NCBI GenBank assembly: GCA_015039365.1
Contig: WION01000006.1
Coordinates: 744,001 to 808,000, forward strand
Reading direction: 5' to 3'
Source: Amanita rubescens
Taxonomy: Eukaryota; Basidiomycota; Agaricomycetes; Agaricales; Amanitaceae
Length of the DNA stretch: 64,000 nt
Numbering within the stretch: position 1 is the stretch's first letter; every line of letters begins with the position of its first letter. The notes beneath the pieces were generated by a model. It was not told the DNA's origin, searched no databases, and saw only the letters and a program-made list of their open reading frames with translations. The position numbers and the translations under genes are program-made. Of the stretch, positions 32,880-42,799 are shown one piece after another.

Positions 32880-35484
32880 ATGCGCTCCTATATCAAGCGG
32901 AAGTTTTCGAATCTTCGCACATCAAACTCAGACCCAGCTTCTGATGTGTATGCACCCTCCCACTCGTCGGATTCTTTGAAGCTTACGGGACAACATGAAT
33001 CTCTTGAACTCATGGGCTCGCATTCAAATCTTGACTCAGCCAATAACACACCCCCGACAAGCATTCTCGCATTCCGCAGCATCACAACCATGCTTCCCAG
33101 CCTCCAGGGAACTGGGCGGATGAAGTTAACACTTGCCGATAACTCTGATCTCCCTCCGGAGGTCCGGCAAGAATTAAGAATCCTTGTTGCGCTTGCCACT
33201 ATCCTCGTCAGGAACCACGAAGTCGTCAGCGTTGTAGCGTTAGAAGATGAACTCAAATCTTGTTTCAAGCAGATTGCCTGCACTCGATCCATTAGTGCTG
33301 ACAACAAGGAACAGCCAGGACTTTCTCAAATGGACGACGTGAAACCCAAGACTGAATTTCGGCCGTTATTCACTATAGGGAATTTTCAGAGAGACAACAA
33401 CAAGACGAATGGTTCCCTGGGAGTCGGGACTCGAGATGCGCCTATCTCTGCGCCTATCTCTCCAGCGGAGGGGTTGGATCCTGGTTTGAAGGATCAGGAT
33501 TTGCTTTGCAAATTATATGTCACACACAACGCGTATGTCCAGGTGAAATTTTTTTGAGGTACTGATGCACACCATGTTTAGGCACATACGAACATTTGAT
33601 GAGCATACCGTGATTATATCCCAGATTATCACCAACTCGAAACATATGCGAGAAATGGGCCTCTTTCAAGACTATGTCCTCGCTGCCTGTACTCCGAAGA
33701 TCTTTAATCGCTTAACACATCCAAAATTGTCAAGACCTTTCATTTGTTCCCTAAAAGCCATATCATCTTTCGAGTTCAAGGATGCATACCCAAAGGGGGA
33801 CTCTCCAGACAAGGCTCTATATGACCACATACCTAGTCTTGCCCTGTTATTTCCCGGCAAGATCCCAAACTTATATGAACTTTGTGAATCAACTGCCAGC
33901 GACCGATCAGCCCGGCTCTATACCGTGGACACCTGTACCGAGTTTCATTGGCTCCTGTGTAAGCTTCTTGAAATGCTTGAAGTCCGGCTGAAAGAGCTGC
34001 ATGATAATCGTTTGCAAGATCCTGAGAAATTCCTCTCTCTTTTGCGTGGTCCCGTGTTATTCGGAAACGCTCTTTGGGCCATTTCCAGGAGTGGTGCGGT
34101 CGAGAGCCATTTGAAGGCGATCGAGGCGAAGCTCTTGCTCTGGCAGGAGACAGCTGATAAGGGTCAAGAAAGAAGCGGCGCTGGGGGAGGCAAGATTGAT
34201 GGAAGTGGCGTTGAGGGAGGTGAGATTGATGCCGACCATCAAGATGTTCAACCATCTTGAGCCTATCGAGGTGACGACAAGCCTCCGCTGTGGATGTCAT
34301 ATAGGGACTGGTTACGACTGATGGTAGTTCATTTCGATGCTGTCGCAATTGTCTACCGTCATGTCACTGGCAAATATTTTCCCTATGAGGGGGTATCCTT
34401 AAGGGTTATAGCTCCTTCCCCTGTAGACGACAAGCTACTTCCCTGGGAAGAGCTATTGCGATCACAACACTTCCCTGGTGGATGTACCGAAGAAATCATC
34501 AAATTCTTGAAGGATTCGAAGACGAAAGCAAAGCTTATAAAGACAGCTGTGAAGTCCTTGCATACATACCTTAGAGACGCTCACTTGCCACCTTGGCACC
34601 AACTTTGGAATGTCTTGGAGCCACTGCAAAGCAAGAAGGGCGCAGAGGACGAGGGGCATGCAGAGGGTGTGGGGTGCAAGAAGGGTAAGGATGGGGCATC
34701 TGGGTCAGATAGGAAGGATGCAAATGATGTGGAAGATTTGGAGGATCCAAGCATTGCGGCTATCATCACAATGGCTAGGTCCTTGAAGAGCCTTCTCTTG
34801 AAGGCCGAGTCCGAGAAGCACACATTCCCAAAGGCCTCGTCGAAGGACAAGTCCTTGGTTTTCAAGCCTGAGCTTTGCACCAAGCTTAACAAGATCATCA
34901 ATATGCTTGAGGAGTTGATGCCGCCCGGCATTGAATTTTTCAATGTACTGGACAAAATGGAGGAAGGGACTGGCTTTGTGGGGGTGGAACACTGTGAAGC
35001 TCTGCTCGGTGTCCATATCATGTCAGGTAAGATACCTAATCCACCCTCGGGGTCGTTCAATGTATGTTGTGTTTGCTTTTACTCTTCTGCATCAGTTTGA
35101 TACTTTCACAATGACTAGATTCCAGGTCGTGTCTTAGGTGTTTCCAAACCATGCTGCCCAGTTTGTCACCACCTACTTCAGACGTTATCAAATTGCCAGC
35201 CACCTGAACAAGTGTTTGTCACGAGAGGCACCCATGATTTGATTTCACCGTGCTCGTTGCCGACCCAACTTCCAGAAGATGTGATTCGTGATATGAACAT
35301 GACATTTGGGAAACAACTGAGAGTGCAACTCACCAAATTTATCGCTAACTCCAAATTGGTGCGAAATTGTACTATGTCTGCAACTTCAGATAGACTTTCC
35401 CTAGACACTCTTGAAGACCACAGGCAGGAGAAGAGGGCTGATCTCCATGAGAAATATGAGGAGGGAGAACAAATGAAACTTTGA
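32880..35484 (+). CDS. OTT_1508-like deaminase family protein
   Basis: Exons 32880-33532, 33582-34219, 34271-35061 and 35119-35484 give an intact 815-aa protein. The apparent stop at 34258 lies inside the 50-nt intron 34220-34270. The N-terminal two thirds are helical, with no known domain (VRQELRILVALATILVRNHE, HIRTFDEHTVIISQIITNSK, WLLCKLLEMLEVRLKELHD). The C-terminal part has GVEHCEALLGVHI, then IPGRVLGVSKPCCPVCHHLL and VFVTRGTHDLISPCSLPTQL. The HxE and PCxxC pair is the zinc-binding signature of the cytidine-deaminase fold as found in the expanded OTT_1508-like family of agaricomycetes. The substrate is unknown; such proteins have been proposed to act in conflict or nucleic-acid editing systems. 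A low-complexity loop (GGGKIDGSGVEGG) sits mid-protein. Confidence 0.72.
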
Positions 35485-35699
35485 ATGAATGTCGCTTTGG
35501 GGGGTGCTCTGCTTTTAGTATACCATCTATTGTTCAGTGCAGAATGTTTGACCCATCGAATACTACCACCATTACATTCAATACCATAGCTTTAAGGAAC
35601 CATTCAAATTTGGCTCTGTCTTACTCAGAATGCTGAATGGCCTGAACAGTCTTTGGGGCTTGTGTCTGGGACATCATCCCCCATCAAGGGATGTTTCGG
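35485..35699. other. Flank between the deaminase-like gene and the transposon
   Basis: About 215 bp of ordinary sequence ending at the 11-bp tandem repeat that hosts the transposon. No gene seen. Confidence 0.4.
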
Positions 35700-35744
35700 C
35701 GTGATTTGGGCGTGATTTGGGCGTGATTTGGGCGTGATTTGGGC
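35700..35744 (+). repeat. 11-bp tandem repeat split by the transposon (left part)
   Basis: Four units of cgtgatttggg plus one extra base. The array resumes at 41995-42012, on the far side of the transposon, with atttggg and one further full unit, followed by cgtgatcacgtg. The transposon therefore landed inside a small satellite, and atttgggc (35737-35744 and 41995-42002) is the 8-bp duplicated target. Confidence 0.85.
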
Positions 35745-35973
35745 TAGGGATGCGCCAAAAACGTGTAGTTTTTTACCAGTCAGGTTTTTTACCGGTAAAT
35801 TACGGTAAATTACCTGGTAAATAACCTCGGCCACCGCTGACCAAAAAGTTTGGGGTAAATTACATAGTCACGTGATGATCATAGCGCCGGCCGCGGCAAC
35901 TACGCCGAACGGTTGAACGTCGTAAGACCAATGCTCGATGTACTAGTTTCCAATTAATTCCCTCATTCACTTA

Positions 35974-37104
35974 ATGGCATTTGACATTCCTCTGGACATA
36001 AGGAAAAAAATCCTGCCACTGGACAGCCTTTCGCCACACCATCTCATTCATTTTCGTACACCTACCAACACACTACCACTCTTTTTGTCCGACAATCCTC
36101 TTGTCCTGTCCAGGACTGTCTCCCACATCGTAAATGCGACTTCTGCATCCGTTCTCCTTGCCTTCAGTGTCCCACAGCCAGAGGACTTGAGGCAGCTCAA
36201 GTCAATTGCTGTTGAAGGAGCGTCAGCTGGCTTCATTTCCCTCGATTACCCCTTACCGCAGGGTGGCATGCTCAAGTTGCCGTTTTGGGTACTCACATAC
36301 TGGGAGGAGTTGGCGAGAGTCTGTAAGGGAAAGCATCAGTGGATGTGTGCTATAGAATGGTTGAAGAAGGAACATGCGTACAATGCTCTCAAGATTCTCG
36401 AAGATGTGTCGTGGGATGCACACTTGCCCATGTGTAGAGGAAGCACCACCCTCGATCTCGTACAGTTTTGCTCAACTGAGTGGCTGTCTTCACGGCACAT
36501 TGACATAATGTGCGCTGTCGTGAATGACAAGCTTAAGCAAAATGGCAAAACATTGAAGATACTGGCAGACTCACCATATATCGAGAAGCTCATATCAGTA
36601 TATCGCTATGAACGAGAAAGCTATTTGACAGCACGGTCATCGGCATTTCTGCGGAAGCTGGGCGAGAATCTCAGACTTATCAATCTCACACACATAGGCT
36701 TCTGTACGTCAGTCAACATTAGTTCTGGTGTAGCAATCATACCTGGCCCAAAGTGCGAGTACGGTAACCACTGGACAGCAGTGGTTATTGATACCCTTGA
36801 CCGGCGGATCTTCTATGGCGACTCAATGGGATATTGTCCACCCGATGAGCTGATTGAGGCACTTAGATGGTGGCTACAGGTACACACGAAGGATGACCAG
36901 CTTCTGGTCGAGAAATTACCCTGTGCAGCGCAAGAGGATGACTTCTCTTGCTCTATCATCGGTATCAATGCAATTACGCACCTCTTTGATCCAGATGCTT
37001 TCTCGCTACTTGGTAGCGCATGCGATGCCTTGAGCGTACGCATAAACTACCTTACAGACTCGCTTGAGCTAGCAAAAAGATTAGTAAGTCAATCCGCGTT
37101 ATAA
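35974..37104 (+). CDS. Ulp1/SENP-like cysteine protease (C48) encoded in the transposon
   Basis: A 376-aa single-exon reading, MAFDIPLDIRKKILPLDSLS onward. The C-terminal half is an Ulp1 protease core: NHWTAVVIDTLDRRIFYGDS, then LPCAAQEDDFSCSIIGINAI. The expected catalytic set is present as His266 (NHW), Asp283 (GDS), Gln320 and Cys326 (FSC). The N-terminal 250 residues include a helical region with no recognised domain. Ulp1 enzymes cleave SUMO or related tags. At 37084 a perfect donor GTAAGT follows AAA AGA TTA, and an acceptor at 37131-37132 leads to ATG GAC GCT of the transposase in the same phase. The protease may thus end with VSQSAL (unspliced) or be fused in frame to the transposase (spliced). 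The catalytic residues are intact and there are no stops. Confidence 0.88.
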   Translation: MAFDIPLDIRKKILPLDSLSPHHLIHFRTPTNTLPLFLSDNPLVLSRTVSHIVNATSASVLLAFSVPQPEDLRQLKSIAVEGASAGFISLDYPLPQGGMLKLPFWVLTYWEELARVCKGKHQWMCAIEWLKKEHAYNALKILEDVSWDAHLPMCRGSTTLDLVQFCSTEWLSSRHIDIMCAVVNDKLKQNGKTLKILADSPYIEKLISVYRYERESYLTARSSAFLRKLGENLRLINLTHIGFCTSVNISSGVAIIPGPKCEYGNHWTAVVIDTLDRRIFYGDSMGYCPPDELIEALRWWLQVHTKDDQLLVEKLPCAAQEDDFSCSIIGINAITHLFDPDAFSLLGSACDALSVRINYLTDSLELAKRLVSQSAL

Positions 37105-39723
37105 AGTGAACCGTAGCTGACGGATTAATAAGATGGACGCTTCGACGGAGAATGGTCAACTGGGCCTGGCAGTGAGACGAGTCCCTTCTTCCAACCCATC
37201 TTTGCCGACTGCACGTAAAGCATCAAAGCGCATGCCCGATACGCTACCCACATCTGAAACAGACGTGAAAAGATTCAAGCCGTCATATCAGAAGCAAAAG
37301 CCTGGCAGAGTTCCGAATATGTTCTTGAAGCTGAAAAACACGAGCGCATCGGCAGCTGAAAAGCCGAACGATGCAAATATATTGGCTGATGAATCGAACG
37401 AGTCAATTGCAAAGGGTGGAGAGCCAGTGGAAGTTGATAGGGTATCACGATCGCTGTTTGAAGCGGATAATGAGGAGATGGACTTTGATGTTGAGACCGA
37501 ATCTTGCGTAACTGGAGTGGATCACGACCCAACCTTTCTCGTGGATTTCAAGGACGTAAAGCAAACAAAAACAAAAGGCGGTGCACCAACAAAGCCAATT
37601 CTTGACTTGCTTTTGCGCCGTTGCTATCTCCTCTCTGATCTCGGACAGAAGACAATGTATCGCTGTGTTGCTGATGGTTGTGGTCATACATTGACAAACA
37701 GGGGAGTCCGACGAACCATCAAACACGCCATGGAGTGCGAGAAGCTTGACACCGCACTCAAAGAACGCGCTTTTGAAGAAGCTGCACCATTTGCGCCTTC
37801 AAACCGACTGGCGGCTACATTGAGTCATGATGACAAGATGACGGTGGATGCAGATGAAAATTGTGTTGAAGAGAGTGTGAAAGATGGGTCGGAGCCAATG
37901 GATGCCGGTGCCTTCAAGTCTTTCAGAGCAAAAGGTACCAAACAACGCCAGGCTGCAGCAGACCTGGCCATCGTCAAATTGTTCTGTGTAGCAGGGTTAC
38001 CCACATACCTTGCAACGTATCCTGAATGGCACAACCTGCTCACTACCTTGTGGCCCGCTTACAAACCCGCTGATCGCACGAAACTCGAAGACGTCCAAAT
38101 TGTTGCCGAGGCCGCTTATGTGTGAAAGAAGATGCTTGACATTTTGAGAGCTGAGGAGGACTTGACCGTGTCGTATGATGGAGGGACGTCGAGAGGCCGT
38201 GAGGCATTCTGGACAATACATGTGTCAACTTCTGAGCACCGCGTGTATTTTGTGGCAGGACGGGAGGCAATGCATGAGTTGCATACTGGACAATGGATAA
38301 GGAACGCAGTAAACACAGTTAGCATATTTCCATACTATCTCCATCCTTGACGGAGTTGACATTCCTTTTCAGGTAGTAAAAGAGATTGGTCCCACACGGT
38401 TTGCTGCCATCGTCTGTGATAGCACCGGCAATACTCGGCTTTCCAGGGAGTTACTGGAGAATGACCTACCTGTTGCTTTCAATGTTCCGGACATTTGCCA
38501 CCACATCGGAAACACAATTAAAAATATTATGAACATATCTTACTTTCGGAAGGTAAGGTCTATGAATTGATATTTTTTTTCTAAGCAAAATTCACTATAA
38601 GCTAGGTTATCTTAATCGTGAGGGGCGTTATCAGCAAGTTTCATAAATCCCACATTGGCGCAGCGGAGCTCAACCTGGCAAGGAAGGAAGCCGGCATCAA
38701 GCATGGCCTCGAGGCGATAAGTAAAACCCGATTCGGAACTATGGTCCGAGCTGCACGGTCACTCAACCGATGCCTCCCTGCTATCAAAAAGGTCGTTGAA
38801 AGGGGAGCATTTAGTTTGGGCCCAGTAAGTTGTTCAATGTTCAAAATCTCAACTTCTCACGAGCGCTATGTCTATCGTAACTAGGATCTGGCCAAGTATT
38901 TCCCGTCGAAAACAAACTATACCAGCTCTGAGTTCGAAATTATACTCAGGCAACTCATTGACATCGGCTGGCCCACATTGAAGGTATTAACATGCCTAGA
39001 AGCTAATCAGGCGACACCCGGCGACATATGCGTCTACTGGCATGCACTCCTTTACGAAGTCAACTCTGTTCTCTGCGATCCCGAACGTACTATCCCCAAT
39101 GATGCGGTGCACGAAATATATAGTATTCTCAATCTTCGCCATAACGAGCTTTTTGGTGACGGCCGTATCTCATCTGCTGCTGAGTTATATTATGTTGGTG
39201 CATATCTGGATCCAAGTACGTTCAAAAATCTTACAGTATCATTTACTAAATGTGAATGTTGCCAGCTATCCTGCGCTCCGATGATTTTTTTAAGCGTACT
39301 GAAGTACCCCGCTCAACCGCCACTGTCGACTTTGACTACACAGGGATACAACACCCGGGTGTTTTCCGGATGGTTACTCTATTCTTATCAAATGTCGCCG
39401 TCAAAGAGATCCAGAAGGGGCATAAACCGATGCTAACTCAGTGGCAAAATCGAGCAACCGAGTACAAGAACGCCTTTTTGAACGAGATGAAGCGATATGC
39501 TCGACAACAATATCCATACAATGAGCCCATTGAACGGGACCTAGTGTTGTAAAACGGCTCAGCTATAGCCGGCTCAGAGCATTAGCCGAGCCGATCAGGA
39601 GCTGAGCTGGAGCCGAATTTTCAAAGCCAGCTATGGCCGGCTAGAGCCGGCTATAGCTGAGGTCCCAGTAGTAATGCACAGGTAAACCCCCTGCCTCGAG
39701 TAAAGCTCCCCTGCATCATTTAA

Positions 39724-40139
39724 GCATTTAGGATGCTTCGTTTCGCTTATTACTTGCATTAAGAGGGTTGGGGGGTGGTGGCTGCATGACTGGAAGTCAG
39801 GGTAGGGTCTGGGCACAAGGTGAGTAAAGATTTGATCATATCTCAGCCATTTCTTGACGGATTCCCTTTAATATAGGATCATCTGAAAGCCCTTTCCAAG
39901 CATATTCTCGACGCCTTAACCGTTTGGCACCGCGCGCACTCGATCCTGCCTGTTAAGATGATTTGATGGCAAAGCTGAGTCATATCATATGTTCTTTTCA
40001 TCATGTCCCCCCCATTTCTCGGCGCTTTTGCTTCAATCTTGGACCATTTAGAAGCGATTTTGGCCCTCTTTCTCGTCGCATTGACCGCTTGATGCGGCGT
40101 GCTTTCGTTCTTTTGCTATTCATCAATCTTTCATTCAAA
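39724..40139 (+). repeat. Left arm of a 416-bp inverted repeat
   Basis: From gcatttaggatgcttcg to tttcattcaaa this stretch matches the reverse complement of 40568-40983 with few mismatches. A 428-bp spacer (40140-40567) separates the arms and itself contains fainter inverted similarity. The transcript of this region would form a very long hairpin. Confidence 0.88.
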
Positions 40140-40567
40140 TTGTATTTTACATGCTTCTGGGGTCATATCTCACTCATTTATGGTCAGTTTCACTCCAATT
40201 ATGTCGCATTTAGAAGCATTTTATCAACACATAGGCAACTTAATGCATTGCAAGCACTTTTGGCCAGGATGGGTAATCACAGTAATGAGACATAATGATA
40301 CCTAGCCTATTTTATCACAGTCAACTCATAGCTTGAAATTCCAATGGAAATAACTTAAATCTATGTGAATTTGATAGAATTACATGCAAAACTGGACCTA
40401 CATGAGGAAAAACCAGTACTGTGTATACAGATTTGTGAATAATGAGACAATGAATTTGCAGAGTATAAAGTGGTCACTGAGTCGAGACATAGAGTGAAAA
40501 GCACTTCTAAACGGTGCAGGATTGAGGTAAAACCATTGAGAAATGGACGGCATATGATAAAAATAGT

Positions 40568-40983
40568 TTTGAAGGAAAGATTGATGAATAGCGAAAGAAC
40601 GAAAGCGCGCCGCATCAAGCGGTCAATGCGACGAGAAAGAGGGCCAAAATCGCTTCTAAATGGTCCAAGATTGAAGCAAAAGCGCCGAGAAATGGGGGGG
40701 ATATGATGAAAAGAACATATGATATGACTCAGCTTTGCCATCAAATCATCTTAACGGGTAGGATCGAGTGCGCGCGGTGCCAAACGGTTAAGACGTCGAG
40801 AATATGCTTGGAAAGGGCTTTCAGATGATCCTATATTGAAGGGAATCTGTCAAGAAATGGCTGAGATATGATCAAATCTTTACTCACCTTGTGCCCAGAC
40901 CCTACCCTGACTTCCAGTCATGCAGCCACCACCCCCCAACCCTCTTAATGCAAGTAATAAGCGAAACGAAGCATCCTAAATGC
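40568..40983 (-). repeat. Right arm of the 416-bp inverted repeat
   Basis: Mirror of 39724-40139. Differences seen by eye are mainly single substitutions, such as gtccccccc versus atccccccc in the poly-C tract near 40700. Confidence 0.88.
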
Positions 40984-42002
40984 CTAAAAGGCTTGAGGAG
41001 GCATTACCTGGGGGTTGCTTGAAAATCATAGCCAGAGCCGGCTATAGCCAGCTCTGGGAGCTGAGCTGAGCCGAAAAATCGGCTCCGGTGACTAAGCTTA
41101 GCCGGAGCCGAGCCTAGCAGAGCTTTCCCATCACTAACGGGACCAGTCTGCGATGAATTGGTGGAAGGCGATCAATGGACGTGAGTTTGCGCAGATACTT
41201 CCGGTACGTGCAACAAAATTTGTTGTTTAGTTGTTTCAGACTATTTTCTTAGATCATGGCTCAGAAGATTTTTGCGGTTCATGTAAACTCAATGGCAGAG
41301 GAGCGGACCGTCTCAAACTTTACTTGGATAACACCGACTTGTCGCGCAAGACTTTCCGTGGCCTCTATGACTCGAATGACACAAATACGACAATTTTACA
41401 AGACAGAGAGGTCATCAAGCAAATCACCCCACGTCCCTCATCTGAAATATGCTAAAGCTGCGGAGAAGATGCGCCGGCAGCGGCTTGATGAGCCCAATAC
41501 CTTTCAGTTAACCGAGGCTGACGACAGCGACAATGACGAGCCGTCGAATGCAAATACCGGTGAGCAGACAATACAAGGGGGCTCATATCTTGAAGCACTT
41601 GAGGAGTCTTATGTTGATTTTAATTGCAAGCTACTTCCCGAAATCCTCTCTCCCGAATCTGAGGTGGAGGATTCTACTAATGATGACAAACCTTCCACTA
41701 GCACTTCTATCTTAGTTTCAAACCCTGATTCCCAGGATAATGACTTTACATTCATAATGTAGTACTTATACACGATAATAGAATACAGAATCATACCCTT
41801 TCCTTGATTGCGACGCACGTCAAATTTCGACGCTCGTACCTTCCATAAAAGGAAATTTCAGGGATATCATATTACATAATATAAATCACGTGCATTTTGC
41901 TTGCGGTAAATTACCTGTAATTTACCTGGGGCTAGAAGGGGGTCGTGGTAATTTACTGGTAAGAAACCCAATGGGGGTTTTTGGCGCATCCCTAATTTGG
42001 GC

Positions 42003-42790
42003 GTGATTTGGGCGTGATCACGTGATAACCACATTTGACCGAAAACAATGTTGTCAAAAAGCTTCTTGCCATGTAATCGCCATTCGTAAACATTCGGTCA
42101 TGACACCATAAATAAGGGACACGCCAACTTGGACTCCTGAATTCCAAATGCCAACCATCGATCACGACCTAGCCTGCACCCGACGAAAATGTGCTCAAAC
42201 ATCTCTTCCCGAATCCCACAGTTGGATTCACAACAATCTTTTCCCAGACGTTTCAGATATGCACTTTCGTCGCTCATGTGGACGAAATTGATCAGCCTGC
42301 GAGAGATATCGTAGTCCGTTTGGAAGTTTTAGAGGACCAAGTATTTCGCTTGCGCACCGTCGGACCTACAGCAAGTTGCAGCACTCGCAATTCCTGACCA
42401 TTAATCCCCTCGAGAACGAATTTGGAGCCTTTCAAGAGGAGCTGGACCTGCTCGTCGCGATTCAAGGAATACAGCTTCCCCATCGCCGCTACAAGCTCCG
42501 CCATAATCGCGGAGGTCGGAAAGGTTATCCCATACGCTTTCGAGGATGACCGAGTCAGGAATGAAGTGGATTAGGGAAAACTCGACCTCGATTCCATCCT
42601 CCATCCATACCATTCCTGTTCGTTCCACCTCCGGAACCACATTCGTCTGATTCTACTTCCACCTCGTCTCGTCTCGCCTTGGGTGGCCCTGACATATGAA
42701 GTTGCCCTTGAGAGTGAGAACGGAGAACGTTGCGCGTCGAATCAGTTGTTTACCTTATTCGCAGTTACCCCTTGCACTTCTGAAGGGTGA
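42003..42790. other. Flank downstream of the transposon
   Basis: A minus-strand frame at 42292-42504 gives MAELVAAMGKLYSLNRDEQV and KGSKFVLEGINGQELRVLQL. I cannot assign it. It may be the decayed 3' part of the NACHT gene upstream on this strand or of an F-box-type gene. A CACGTG palindrome lies at 42019-42024 just past the repeat array. Confidence 0.3.
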
Positions 42791-42799
42791 AAGGGAGTG

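Larger units (their letters stand above)
39542..41136. mobile_element. Nested hAT-like foldback element (1,595 bp), non-autonomous
   Basis: It is flanked by the 8-bp direct repeat acgggacc (39534-39541 and 41137-41144). Its ends, TAGTGTTGTAAAACGGCTC and the complement of the right end, TAGTGATGGGAAAGCTC, are imperfect inverted repeats of the hAT type. The terminal 130-180 bp are full of AGCCGGCT and GGCTATAGC-like words in both orientations. Inside are two long inverted arms. No transposase frame is present; the mirrored frames starting MMAKLSHIICSFHH on both strands come from the palindrome. It is inserted in the transposase coding sequence of the larger hAT element. Confidence 0.88.
37133..41761 (+). 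pseudogene. hAT transposase, broken by a stop and a nested element
   Basis: The N-terminus is basic and Ser-rich, then a BED-like zinc finger (YRCVADGCGHTLTNRGVRRT, IKHAMEC). The RNase-H-like core reads EEDLTVSYDGGTSRGREAFW and, over an intron at about 38312, FAAIVCDSTGNTRLS with ICHHIGNTIKNI. The C-terminal dimerisation block KIFAVHVNSMAEERTVSNFT is the classic hAT signature. Introns near 38312, 38555, 38823, 39218 and 41202 join in frame. Two lesions are visible. TGA at 38123 interrupts AEAAYV/KKMLDIL, where CGA (Arg) would fit, i.e. a C-to-T change. The second element (39542-41136) splits NEPIERD from QSAMNWWKAINGREF; removing it and one 8-bp duplicate rejoins the frame exactly. An acidic Ser/Asp tail ends at 41761. 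Confidence 0.9.
35745..41994 (+). mobile_element. hAT-superfamily DNA transposon (6,250 bp) with Ulp1 gene
   Basis: Both ends share the inverted repeat TAGGGATGCGCCAAAAAC (35745-35762, and its complement at 41977-41994). The flanks are the 8-bp direct repeat atttgggc, the target duplication size of hAT elements. Inside each end the motif ggtaaattac is repeated: at 35794, 35804 and 35854 on the left, and at 41905 and inverted at 41917 on the right, with close variants at 35815 and near 41948. These resemble subterminal transposase-binding repeats. The element carries an Ulp1-like protease ORF and a hAT transposase, in that order and on the same strand. The transposase is broken by a stop and a nested insertion, so this copy is not autonomous now. 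Confidence 0.92.

Noticed and set aside
34258..34260. Apparent stop splitting the deaminase-like gene in two
   Set aside because: It lies inside a 50-nt GT..AG intron (34220-34270) that joins GVEG to DDKPPLWMSYRDW in frame, so the gene is intact.
39963..40744. Mirrored ORFs (MMAKLSHIICSFHH...) on both strands
   Set aside because: They arise from the two arms of the 416-bp palindrome in the nested element, have no domain pattern and end differently. Not treated as genes.
35745..41994. KDZ/Zisupton identity for the large transposon because of Ulp1 and the 8-bp duplication
   Set aside because: The transposase carries the hAT dimerisation block NSMAEERTVSNFTW, the DGG and CDxxGN core motifs and a BED-like finger, which place it in hAT.
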